NCBI RefSeq assembly: GCF_010389155.1 | Contig: NC_057761.1 | Location: 16,990,501 to 17,054,500 of the forward strand | DNA: 64,000 nt | Direction: 5' to 3' | Source of the DNA: Erigeron canadensis | Lineage: Eukaryota; Streptophyta; Magnoliopsida; Asterales; Asteraceae | Shown: piece by piece, positions 1 to 8,817 of the stretch | Layout: each line of letters begins with the position of its first letter | Numbering within the stretch: position 1 is the first letter of the stretch | Position numbers and translations under genes: made by a program | Notes under the pieces: model-generated | Told to the model about the DNA's origin: nothing | Seen by the model: only the letters and a program-made list of their open reading frames with translations | Databases searched by the model: none

Positions 1-46
1 TGAAGATGAAACTGAAGAGACATGCATAGGTGCAGATGTTGGAGAG

Positions 47-490
47 ATGCTAGTGGTAAGAAGGGTAATGCAGACTGATGAAGTTGTAGCTGACACTGCC
101 CAAAGAGAAAATATTTTCCATTCCAGATGTACTGTTAAAAGCAAGGTGTGTAGTCTGATCATTGACGGTGGGAGTTGTGCTAATGTTGCTTCAACTTATA
201 TGGTGGAAAAACTGGAATTGCCTACAGTTAAGCATCCCCGTCCTTACAAGTTGCAATCGCTTAGTGAAGGATCTGAGGTAAAAGTTAATCGACAAGTTAC
301 TATTCCTTTTTCCATTGGGTCTATTTATCAATATAAAGTTGTTTGTGATATTGTTGGGTAAACCATGGTTGTTTGATAATTATGTGTTTCATAATGGTCG
401 CATGAATTCTTATTCATTATTTGTAAGTGGTAAGAAAATCACTTTGACTTCTCTGAAACCCAATGAGTTATTAAGAGTTAATAAGAAGGA
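47..490 (+). pseudogene. gypsy aspartic protease remnant (element G)
   Basis: The open stretch 47-361 contains LIIDGGSCANVAS, the catalytic Asp-Gly-Gly version of the retropepsin active site common in plant gypsy elements. A frame change near 350 moves the reading to the frame beginning at 315, where LLGKPWLFDN is the second conserved block of the protease. A few residues between the two blocks appear to be missing. In an active element this enzyme would cut the Gag-Pol polyprotein in the virus-like particle; this copy is inactive because of the frameshift. Confidence 0.8.
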
Positions 491-639
491 CCAGCCCAGT
501 AAGTCTTTATTTATGTCACAAACTGAAGTTGAAGAAGAACTCACTGGAGGTACTTCAGTCATGATGTTACCGGTGCTTGAGCGTACTGAAGACAAGGAGT
601 TCACTGGAGTCCCCAGTCTCCTGAAGTTTCTACTAAAAG

Positions 640-1960
640 AGTTCACTGATGTCTTTCCTGAAGACCTACCTGAAGGTTTACCGCCAATAAGAGGTATTGA
701 ACACCAGATTGACTTGGTTCCTGGTTTAGTTCTCCCAAATAAAGCTGCTTACAGATGTTCATCGACTGAAGCAAAGGAGTTGCAAAGGCAGGTGGATGAG
801 TTGGTTGTTAAAGGGTATGTGAGATCAAGTATGAGTCCTTGTTCAGTCCCAGCTCTTCTGGTTCCCAAGAAAGATGGTTCGATGAGAATGTGTGTTGATA
901 GCAAGGCCATAAATAATATAAGAATTAAGTATAGATATCCCATTCCCAGATTGGATGATATGCTTGATGAATTACATGGTTCCAGTGTATTTTCTAAAGT
1001 TGATCTCAGGAGTGGCTATCACCAGATTCAAATGAGAGATGGAGATGAATGGAAGACTGCTTTCAAAATCAAAGGAGGCCTTTATGAATGGTTAGTAATG
1101 CCTTTTGGTTTATCTAATGCTCCCAGTACTTTTATGAAGTTATAGAATGAAGTTCTCAGGCCACTTATTGGAAAATTTTTTGTTGTTTGTTTTGATGACA
1201 TTCTGGTATATTCAAAATCTGAAGATGAACATGTTGATCATTTAAGAAGTGTGTTTGAATTACTGAGAAAACACCAGTTGTATGGCAAATTAGAAAAAAT
1301 ATGATTTCATGGTGGAAAGTGTAATATTTCTTGGTTATGTGGTATCAAAAGAAGGTATTTCCATGGATCCTTCTAAAGTGGAAGCCATCAGATCATGGCC
1401 AGTTCCTACTACTATCACTGAAGTAAGAAGTTTTCATGGACTGGCATCATTTTATAGAAGGTTTATTAAGAATTTCTCTACAGCTGTGGCTCCTATTACT
1501 AATTGTCTGAAGAGAGGTATATTTGACTGGTCTAAGTCAGCCCAACTAGCATTCGAATCACTGAAGGAGAAGCTCAGTTCAGCTCCAGTTCTATCTTTTC
1601 CAGATTTTGATCAGTTATTCGAGTTAGAATGTGACGCTAGTGGAGTAGGTGTTGGTGCATTTTGGTGCAGGCAGGGCATCCATTTGCTTATTTTAGTGAA
1701 AAGCTTAATGGCTCCAAACTAAAATATAACACCTATGACAAATAGTTTTATGCAATTATTCGTGCTATCAATCACTGGTCACATTATCTGAAGCCAAAAC
1801 TATTTGTTTTATTTTCTGACCATGAAACACTAAAGTACATTAACGGTCAGCACAAGCTTAATGCTAGACATGCAAAATGGGTAGAATATTTGCAGTCTTA
1901 TTATTTTGTTTCTAAACACAAAGCTAGAGTAGCTAATGTTGTTGCTGATGCACTATCTAG
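640..1960 (+). pseudogene. gypsy reverse transcriptase and RNase H (element G)
   Basis: The RT begins with a polyprotein linker rich in P and E (FPEDLPEGLPPIRGIEHQID) and shows KKDGSMRMCVDSKAIN, VDLRSGYHQIQM, the FGLSNAPSTFM block and, after a TAG stop at 1143, the catalytic FDDILVYS (about 1192-1213). A second break near 1303 (AAATATGA) shifts the frame. RNase H follows with the palm-to-RH block [19 protein letters not shown] and the catalytic [14 protein letters not shown] near 1623-1660. The segment after 1700 is again broken before it reaches FVSKHKARVANVVADALSR (1903-1950), the end of RNase H. Confidence 0.88.
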
Positions 1961-1989
1961 AAGATATTCATTGTTGTCAATTTTGGAAG

Positions 1990-3141
1990 CAAGAGTTCTT
2001 GGATTTTCCTTCATAAAAGAATTATATGCTGCTGATCCAAACTTTTCTGATCGTCTCACTGAAGCTAACCAGAAAGTACCATTTCTTGTTCAAGATGGTT
2101 TCTTGTTTAAAAATGGAAAGTTGTGTATTCCAAAGGGTTCTATTAGAGATTTATTGATAAGGGAACATGGAGGAGGTTTAGCTGGTCATTTTGGCATTAA
2201 CAAAACTGGAGAGATTCTAACTGAACACTTTTACTGCCCAAGTTTGCTGAAGGATGTTCAAAAATATTATCGGTCGCTGCCCAACTTGTCATCAGGCAAA
2301 GGCTACTTTTCACAAAGGATTGTATACTCCTCTTCCAGTTCCATGTCAGACATGGGAAGATCTTAGTATGGATTTCATTGTTGCACTGCCCAGAACCCAA
2401 AGGGGAAAAGATTCTATAATGGTGGTTGTTGATCGATTTTTGAAAATGGCCCATTTTGTTCCTTGCAATACTACAAATGATGCTTCAGCGGTGGCAAACT
2501 TATTTTTCAAAGAAATTGTTCGTTTACATGGGATTCCAAAAACAATTGTTTCAGATAGAGATGTTAAGTTTTTGAGTTATTTCTGGAAGACACTATAGAG
2601 ACTGATGGGTACCAGATTGATGTTCAGTACGTCTCATCATCCTCAGACTGATGGACAAACTGAAGTTACTAACAGAACCATTGGTATGCTATTGAGAACA
2701 TTGGTGAAGAAAACTTTAAAAGATTGTGATCTGAAACTAGCTCATGCGGAATTTGCTTTCAACAGAGCTCTTAATTATTCTACTAAGAAATCACCATTCG
2801 AAATTTGTTATGGAGTCAATCCTTTAACTCCCATTGATCTGATCCCATTTTCAATTGAACCTAAGGCAAGTATTGAAGCTGAGGCCAGAGCGAATGAAAT
2901 TAAGAAAATTCATGAACAGGTGAAGGCTAAAATTGAAAAGACTAATGAAGAATACAAGGCAAGAGCAAACAAGTCCAGAAAACAGCCCAGTTTTGCTCCA
3001 GGTGATCTTGTTTGGGTGCATTTGAGAAAAGAAAGATTTCCATCAAGACGGAAAAACAAGTTAATGCCAAGAGCTGAAGGACCTTTCAAAATTTTAGAGA
3101 AATTTGGTGAAAACGCCAGCTTTAGTTTTTCTTTTCTTTAA
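1990..3141 (+). pseudogene. gypsy integrase (element G)
   Basis: The zinc-binding HHCC module is visible as EHGGGLAGHFGINKT and, after a frameshift near 2260, CPTCHQAKA. The catalytic D,D35E triad is present in order: the first Asp in [10 protein letters not shown] (about 2361-2390), the second in VSDRDVKF, and the Glu in GQTEVTNRTIG. A TAG at 2596 separates the second Asp from the third acidic residue. The C-terminal GDLVWVHLRKERFP...GPFKILEKF block runs to about 3112 and then the protein ends in an unrelated phenylalanine-rich tail, marking a junction. No chromodomain can be seen. Confidence 0.86.
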
Positions 3142-3147
3142 TTTGAA

Positions 3148-3558
3148 CTAAGACAAGGTGACTGTATCATCACTTGAAGAAGATTCAACATTAACTTCTT
3201 TAGGAGCTATGTCAGTTTTAGAAGACACAGCTTGCACAGGGGCAGCTTGGACAAACTTCCCTTTATCCACAACTTTTTCACCATCTTCTCCCTCAACAAC
3301 TTCTTTTTCAACATCAACAACATTTTCAACTCCAACATCCTCCCTTATATCTCCAATTTCACCAACAGTGGTCTCCCCCTCAACACCACTCTCCTTCATA
3401 GTCTCTTCATCAACAATTCTGACATTTACACCACCAGACTCAGATTCTGGCATTTTTATCTCCTCAGGTTCCACATTTGAATCAAACACAACCATCCTTC
3501 TATCATTAGCCTCCCTTTCTTTCCTAGCCTTTTGATTCATTTCATCCAACTTCTTCAA
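3148..3558 (-). CDS. unrecognised acidic ORF fragment
   Basis: This is an open frame of 136 codons reading away from element G. The product starts MKKLDEMNQKARKEREANDRR, a likely short coiled coil, and continues as a Val/Glu/Asp-rich low-complexity chain ending SSSSDDTVTLS. I do not recognise a family. Composition and position make it most like a stray piece of a retroelement accessory or gag protein rather than a host gene. The plus-strand shadow is almost all Ser/Thr/Pro, so codon use favours the minus strand. It begins exactly at the G junction, so it may belong to the DNA into which G was recombined. Confidence 0.35.
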   Translation of the reverse strand: MKKLDEMNQKARKEREANDRRMVVFDSNVEPEEIKMPESESGGVNVRIVDEETMKESGVEGETTVGEIGDIREDVGVENVVDVEKEVVEGEDGEKVVDKGKFVQAAPVQAVSSKTDIAPKEVNVESSSSDDTVTLS

Positions 3559-3607
3559 GTACTCAAATTTGTCTTTTTCTACCTGAATTCTTCAAGTACT
3601 CAAATTT
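3551..3607. repeat. 20-bp direct repeat, 37-bp period
   Basis: The word TTCTTCAAGTACTCAAATTT occurs at 3551-3570 and again at 3588-3607. It overlaps the start of the minus-strand ORF and looks like a small local tandem duplication. Confidence 0.85.
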
Positions 3608-3640
3608 CATCATTAGTCGGTTTATTCAACTTTGGACGTT

Positions 3641-3722
3641 TAGTCAACTTTAGTCGATTTAGTCAACTTAGTCAAACTCGTAATTTGGTCAACTTTGGTC
3701 AAACTCGTAAAATCTGGTCAAA
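3641..3722. repeat. GTCAA-rich degenerate array
   Basis: Six GTCAA words (TTGAC, the W-box core, on the other strand) begin at 3643, 3662, 3671, 3688, 3698 and 3717, separated by short AT-rich spacers such as TTTAGTCAAC and TTGGTCAAAC. This looks like a decayed minisatellite, possibly part of an LTR or UTR. A link to WRKY binding is only a formal match. Confidence 0.6.
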
Positions 3723-3731
3723 GTTAAACTA

Positions 3732-4020
3732 GTACACTTTTGGACAACTTGGTCGACACTTGGCGACATGTTATGAACACGTTTACCTATATTGAATGAA
3801 TACTTAATTGTGATAACTTGTAACAGATTGACTGTGTACCGGTTACTTGCTTTCTGATATCTTTTGTAGCTTGATCTTGTTGCTAGCAGTCAGGTGAGTT
3901 TCGTTGCCCCTCTTTTTATATGTTTTGGGTTGAAGGATACTCGTGCCTTTGTGTCTATCATCATTTATGGCTATTTGACTGTACTGTATGATGTGCACTG
4001 TGATACTTGACACTTGACAC
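3732..4020. other. noncoding stretch, probable LTR debris
   Basis: No convincing coding sequence is present on either strand. The block contains GTCAGGTGAGTTTCGTTGCCCC, which has a donor-like GGTGAGT and is reminiscent of gypsy LTR or leader sequence, but no terminal repeats, primer site or target duplication could be assigned. Confidence 0.4.
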
Positions 4021-4160
4021 TTGATACTTATGTTGGAGTTTGAGATGCTTGATACTTGATACTTATGGTGGAGTTGGAGGCACCAGATACTTGATACTTA
4101 TGTCGGAGTTTGAGATGCTTGATACTTGATACTTATGGTGAAGTTGGAGGCACCAGATAC
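4021..4160. repeat. tandem repeat, 2 x 70 bp
   Basis: Two consecutive 70-bp units at 4021-4090 and 4091-4160 differ at only two positions that I can see (GTTGGAG/GTCGGAG and GGTGGAG/GGTGAAG). A truncated third unit of TTGATACTTGATACTTG follows. Each unit is itself built from the word GATACTT. The array lies between the G-related debris and the truncated end of LINE1. Confidence 0.92.
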
Positions 4161-4257
4161 TTGATACTTGATACTTGCACCTTAGGCCTGGTATACCGTA
4201 AGTGCTGGTAGCATAGAGATACTTGATTCTTGCTATCATAAGTAAGTTGATAGCCAT

Positions 4258-7200
4258 ACCAATGATGTTGTTTGCTAATTTACTTCTTGCCAAGGGAATA
4301 AAGTGATCAGATATATCTTTTAATTTAGCAGGGATGTCATGCATATTTGCCATATCGCGAACCAGATTCCACACTTGAGTAGCAAAAGCGCATTTAAAGA
4401 AGAGATGGTCGTAGGAGTCTCTACCTGTTTTACAAAGAGAACAACAAACAAGATTAAGGTTAACAGCTCCCCCTACCTCCCACGGTTCGAGCCTGTCATG
4501 GATCTTTAGTTTCTTATTCATAACCATCCATAGGAGAAACGAGTGCCTAGGTATACAACTCGAAAACCACACCAACTCAACCCATAATACAGGATCTCTT
4601 TTATACCTCATCAGCTCCCAAACATTAGCAGCTGAATAATCCAATTCCACGCCCTCAAGAGTGCGCAGTATAAGCCTATCGTTTTTGTTGTTGTTAAGAG
4701 TCGGAACTGTACAATCTATTAACACAGGAAATAAATCATACCAAGCAACAGGCCACCTCCAAACACCGTTATCAATGAGGTCAGCAACTTTACCAGTCAA
4801 GGAGAAACCTGCCCAATAGATCTCTCGAGTAGATATACAATTGATTAAAGGACCAATATCACTCCAGTTATCGTACCACGTAGACGTGGATTTGCCATCA
4901 CCAATTTTATGTTTTAAGAGTGGTCGAATAGTATGTCTTTGTTGCAGAATCTTCCTCCATCCCCAGCTCATAGTACCCTTCGGTTGCACTTGCCAATAAT
5001 GAGCTCCTCTAAGCTTGTGTGTATGGATCCATTGAACCCATAAGGAATTACGCTTAGATAGGATGCTAACAATATGTTTTGTCATAAGCGATTTGTTGAC
5101 ATCAACCACCCTCCGTATTCCCAATCCACCTTCATATTTCGGTACACAAATAGCTTTCCAGGCTACTCTAGCTTTCCCTTTATGGATCGAATCATGACTC
5201 CACAGGAACTTTCTCATTTTTTGTTCTAGTTCCGCCATAAGACGTGTTGGAAGAACAAAAACAGAGGCCCAGTAGTTATATAACGATGAAAGGACAGAAA
5301 TAATTAACTGAAGCCTACCTGCAAATGATAACGACTTGTTTCTCCAATCATTTATTTTGTTCTCCATTCTTTCCAATAAGAGTTTTCAATCTTGGTATAG
5401 CAGCCGAGATGATATAAGGGGAACACCCAAGTACTTAATTGGTAAACTACCTTCTTCGAATGGCATAATATCAAGAATATCTTGTTTCACCTGATCCAAA
5501 ACGTTACAAAAAAATATGGTGCTTTTAGGAATGCTAGGAACCAGACCTGACATGTTCTTGAAATTGTTCATGGTTTCCATAATCATTCTAGCTGATATGA
5601 TATCACCAAGGGCAAATAGGAATAAATCATCCGCAAAGCAGACATTGATGATATGCTGTTCTTCACACTTTTTATGGAACCGAAACCCATTAGTGTCTTT
5701 GGCAGCCTGTTTTAGGAGGAGAGAGAGGACCTCCATAACTAGTGTAAATAGATATGGTGACATAGGATCCCCATGTCTGAGTCCTCTTTTCCCCTCAAAG
5801 AAACCATGTAAATTACCATTAACACTGATGGAATACGTAGGAGTAGTAACACAAGCCATGACCCATGCAACCATATTTGGATGAAATCCAAATTTGAGCA
5901 TAATGGTTCGCAAGAATTTCCAATCTACAGTGTCATAGGCTTTCTGAATATCAATTTTAAAAGCACACCTCGCAGCTCCTCTATTCAAATGGTAGTTGTG
6001 CATCAATTCCTATGTAAGAAGAATATTATCTGAGATGCTCCTACCTGGAACGAACGCAGATTGGGAGGTACTCACAATATCGTCTAAAACATCCTTCAAC
6101 CTGTTAGTAAGGATTTTACTGATACATTTATAAATAACATTGCAGCATGAAATCAGCCTGTAATCAGTAATAAGAGTTGGGGATGTTTTCTTTGGGATAA
6201 GAGCAATAGTGGTATGGTTAGTACCTTTTGGCAGTCTACCATTACGAAAGAAATCTTTAATTATAAGACAAACATCTTTTCCCACTAAATCCCAATCATT
6301 CTTGAAGAAAACTGAAGAGAAACCATCTGGACCTGGTGCTTTATTGTCTCCAATTGAAAACATAGCCAACTTGATTTCGTCATCTGTAACATGTCTGGTC
6401 ATGGCTAGAGCTTTCTGCTGGTCTATTTTGTTGGTGAAAATAATGTCGTTGGGACAAGTAGTAACGACCCCTTCACTGCCTAAGAAAAGATTATAATGAT
6501 TAACAATCACAGTTGGTACATCACTACTCTCAAAAACATGACCATTGGAGTCTTTAATCACATTAATACGACAATGGTGATTTTTACTTTTAACTGAATT
6601 GTGGAAATAAGCAGTGTTTGAATCACCCACTTTCAGCCATTCTATTTTCGCTTTTTGTTTAAAAAAAACCCTCCTCATCCAATATAGCAGTCTTGTAATC
6701 TTTTAAACAATCAGCCTCTTGCTCTCGTAAGCTACAGTTTGATGGATCTTTATCAATCGCTTGTTGAAGATCATCAAGTTGTTTCCTCAGATTAGTAACT
6801 CTGTCGTGCAGATTCCCTTGTTTGTGAAGAAAACTCCTTAAAGGATTCTTAAGGGCCTTTAGTTTTTGAGTTATTCGATACATATTGTGTCCCTCAACTT
6901 CAGATTTCCACACTCGATCAATGATCTCTCTATATTCAGGTTTGGAGACAAGGAAGTTTGCAAACTTAAACGGTTGAGGCCTATACCCCGAGACAGAACG
7001 GACGTTTAGAACACATGGGCTGTGATCCGAAACTCTATATGGCTGAAAAATAGCGTGGGACGAAGGGAAGTCAGCCATAAATTGAACATTACCCATAATT
7101 CTATCAATTTTCTTGAGAATTCCTGTTCCTTTCTTTGGTTTTTGATTCCATGTAAAATGGAGGCCTGAGCTATTGATATCCATAACTTCAATGTCAACGA

Positions 7201-7703
7201 CACATTCTTTAAATTCTCTCATTCCAATAGAAATCTTCGAAGAGCCCGCAAACTTATCATTCAAGTTGACTGACGAATTGAAGTCCCCAAGAATACATCA
7301 TGGTCTATTAGCTACGAACTGTTTATGCACACTCAAGTCACGCCACAAATCTCTTCTATCTTTATAATGATTATTAGCGTACACAAACGAACAAAACATA
7401 GCTTTATTACCAACTTTAAAGTGGATTTGCGTATGAATCACCTGATTAGTTTGAGATAAAACCATGAGGTCCACCATATCCGCATTCCATCCTAGAATAA
7501 TTCGAGTACCTTTAGAACAGAGATTGCCATTCGACATCCAGTCCCAAGAGCCACAAATTTTCTTACAAACATCAATTAGTTTTGTAACATCCATATGTGA
7601 TTCCATAATTGCACACACATGAAGGTGATTGTCCCTCACTACCTGTCGAACCTCCTTTTGTTTCAGGGGCCGGTTCAAGCCCCTAATATTCCATGAAGCT
7701 ATA
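4258..7703 (-). pseudogene. LINE1 ORF2: endonuclease, reverse transcriptase, zf-RVT
   Basis: Reading right to left, the endonuclease opens at the A junction with SWNIRGLNRPLKQKEVRQV, then CAIMESHMDV and SDHSPCVLN. The RT has [75 protein letters not shown] and the catalytic CFADDLFLFA. The C-terminal part has the zinc-binding CCSLCKTGRDSYDHLFFKC. Stops interrupt the chain near 7298, 6659, 6010 (TAG where LINE2 has a Gln codon) and 5386 (TGC to TGA). The protein would nick chromosomal DNA and copy the element RNA at the nick; this copy cannot. Confidence 0.92.
7699..7703 (+). other. target-site duplication of element A, left copy (CTATA)
   Basis: CTATA precedes the first base of the 5' LTR, and the same five bases follow the last base of the 3' LTR at 22470-22474. 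Removing 7704-22469 and one CTATA leaves a continuous LINE reading frame, which confirms the insertion boundary. Confidence 0.95.
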
Positions 7704-8024
7704 TGTAGATGCAGATTCGTTGTGACAATCGCAACATAGATTTGATTATCGTTTATGTTTTAGGAACTATGTTTGTAATCATTTAAATAAGAACTTGTGT
7801 TGATATTTAATGATTACGTTTGAACTTCAATATTATATCTGTTTATGTTTTGTATTGTGTTTGTGTGTTATATATTGTTTTGCAGGTACAAGAACATAGA
7901 ATCAAGGTTTATAAGTGTCATAGAATACTTAAACGATGATTGGATGTTATGTACGAGCCAAATGAAGCTAAACGAAGAGTCAAAGCTCGAACCTCGTGCT
8001 GACGTCATCAGCATGTAGGAACAA

Positions 8025-8048
8025 CCTCGTGCTGACGTCAGCACGAGG
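8025..8048. promoter_or_regulatory. 24-bp perfect palindrome centred on TGACGTCA
   Basis: The half-site CCTCGTGCTGAC is followed by its exact reverse complement. The centre TGACGTCA is the classical CRE/C-box core bound by plant TGA-type and other bZIP factors. It lies about 76 bp upstream of the TATA-like box, a position that suits an enhancer. The same palindrome is intact in the 3' LTR (22097-22120) and has a single C-to-T change in element B (60394-60417). Confidence 0.85.
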
Positions 8049-8123
8049 CAAGTCGATTGACTTATTGTTTCGGGCCTAATCTTCGATTAAGGCCTAAGCC
8101 CACACGATCCAATACATAACTAG

Positions 8124-8130
8124 TATAAAT
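8124..8130 (+). promoter_or_regulatory. TATA-like box of LTR A
   Basis: TATAAAT lies in ACTAGTATAAATAAAAG, with transcription expected about 30 bp downstream, near 8155. The same box is at 22196 in the 3' LTR. Confidence 0.7.
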
Positions 8131-8399
8131 AAAAGACCTGATCTACGAAATTAGGTGAATCTTCGTTAATTGTTTCTAATCACTTTAGATCATTTTGATT
8201 ATGCACGAATCAAGGTTATTTGTTCCTTCGTGTGACCTCGTACATGAACCACAAGCCTTGTGCATCTCCTTGGGTTGGTTAATTGCTCATTAATCAGCAA
8301 AAGGTAATAGCAATCTAGTTATCTCAAGAGGATTCCACACTCTTGACATAACGAATCACATCTTATTACGATCCACGCAACAATAGGACACCTTACAAG

Positions 8400-8412
8400 T
8401 GGTATCAGAGCC
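8400..8412 (+). other. primer binding site, initiator-Met tRNA type
   Basis: TGGTATCAGAGCC begins two bases after the 5' LTR. This is the standard plant Ty1/copia site complementary to the 3' end of initiator methionine tRNA. Confidence 0.95.
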
Positions 8413-8499
8413 CTAAGGTTGATTACCAGAAGGTTTAAGATCGTTTGATTCGCTATTGATTGCAAAATCAATTCGAAATTCGTGTTTTTAGTCAAGTTC

Positions 8500-8770
8500 G
8501 TGCTCTTCTTCGCATGACTTCGTGCTTACGTCAGCACGAGGTAGTGTATGCTAAGTGCTTCGTGTGACGTGCTACTCGTGTGACTTCGTGTCTGTCTTCG
8601 TGTCACGTGCTACTCGTGTGACTTCGTGTCACTTGCTACAAGTGTGACTTCGTGTCTGTCTTCGTGTTACATGCTACAAGTGTGACTTCGTGTCACATGT
8701 TACTCGTGTGACTTCGTGACGTACCTCGTGTCACGTGCACTTCGTGTGATCTCGTTTGACTTCGTGCCGA
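8500..8770 (+). repeat. leader minisatellite of element A (64-bp higher-order repeat)
   Basis: Between the primer site and gag lies an array of CTTCGTGTGAC-like words. The recurring block (G/A)TGCTAC(T/A)CGTGTGACTTCG starts at 8569, 8607, 8633, 8671 and 8697, so steps of 38 and 26 bp alternate and give a 64-bp superrepeat. The array includes G-box words CACGTG (near 8605 and 8732) and a TACGTCAGCACGAGG relative of the LTR palindrome at 8527. It lies in the transcribed leader, where packaging or dimerisation signals normally lie, so an RNA role is as likely as transcription-factor binding. Confidence 0.85.
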
Positions 8771-8817
8771 ACGAATTACTTGTTATTTCGATTGATTTGT
8801 TTACTGAAAGATTCGAA

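Larger units (their letters stand above)
1..3112 (+). mobile_element. Ty3/gypsy retrotransposon G, internal pol fragment
   Basis: Protease, reverse transcriptase, RNase H and integrase follow one another in the order PR-RT-RH-IN, which is diagnostic of Ty3/gypsy. Gag and the 5' LTR lie outside the window. The phrases around RT (VDLRSGYHQIQM, MPFGLSNAPSTFM) and the tail after integrase (GDLVWVHLRKERFP) are of the kind seen in plant chromovirus-like elements; the lineage is not certain. The reading frame is broken by stops and frameshifts. Similarity stops near 3112, where the usual tail of the polyprotein is replaced by unrelated sequence, so the 3' end is truncated and no 3' LTR is recognised. 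Confidence 0.9.
4257..7703 (-). mobile_element. LINE1, 3' segment (ORF2), L1-type non-LTR retrotransposon
   Basis: This is the distal segment of a minus-strand LINE whose proximal segment lies at 22470-24430. The two were separated by insertion of copia element A at 7703/7704. The segment holds the apurinic-type endonuclease, reverse transcriptase and zf-RVT domains. Comparison with the nearly identical LINE3 shows that similarity ends at 4257, just after the shared CATCATTGGTA, so the last part of ORF2 and the 3' UTR/poly-A are missing here. Confidence 0.93.
7704..8397 (+). repeat. 5' LTR of element A
   Basis: It starts TGTAGATGCAG and ends CACCTTACA, with TG...CA termini. It carries a promoter-like TATAAAT at 8124-8130, two TGACGTCA sites (8000-8007 and 8033-8040), the second at the centre of a 24-bp palindrome, and GTTTTGCAGGTAC near 7880, which could serve as a splice site. 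The 3' LTR has the same length. Confidence 0.95.

Noticed and set aside
3643..3721. GTCAA array as a WRKY-responsive promoter
   Set aside because: The six TTGAC cores match formally, but no gene or transcription start lies downstream and the array looks like decayed minisatellite.
5516..5884. Plus-strand open frame of 122 codons
   Set aside because: It is the antisense shadow of the LINE1 reverse transcriptase; the same shadow recurs opposite LINE3 at 46539-46907.
8569..8723. CRISPR-like array in the leader of element A
   Set aside because: Repeat steps alternate between 38 and 26 bp, the spacers are themselves repeats, and the sequence is an LTR-retrotransposon leader in plant DNA.
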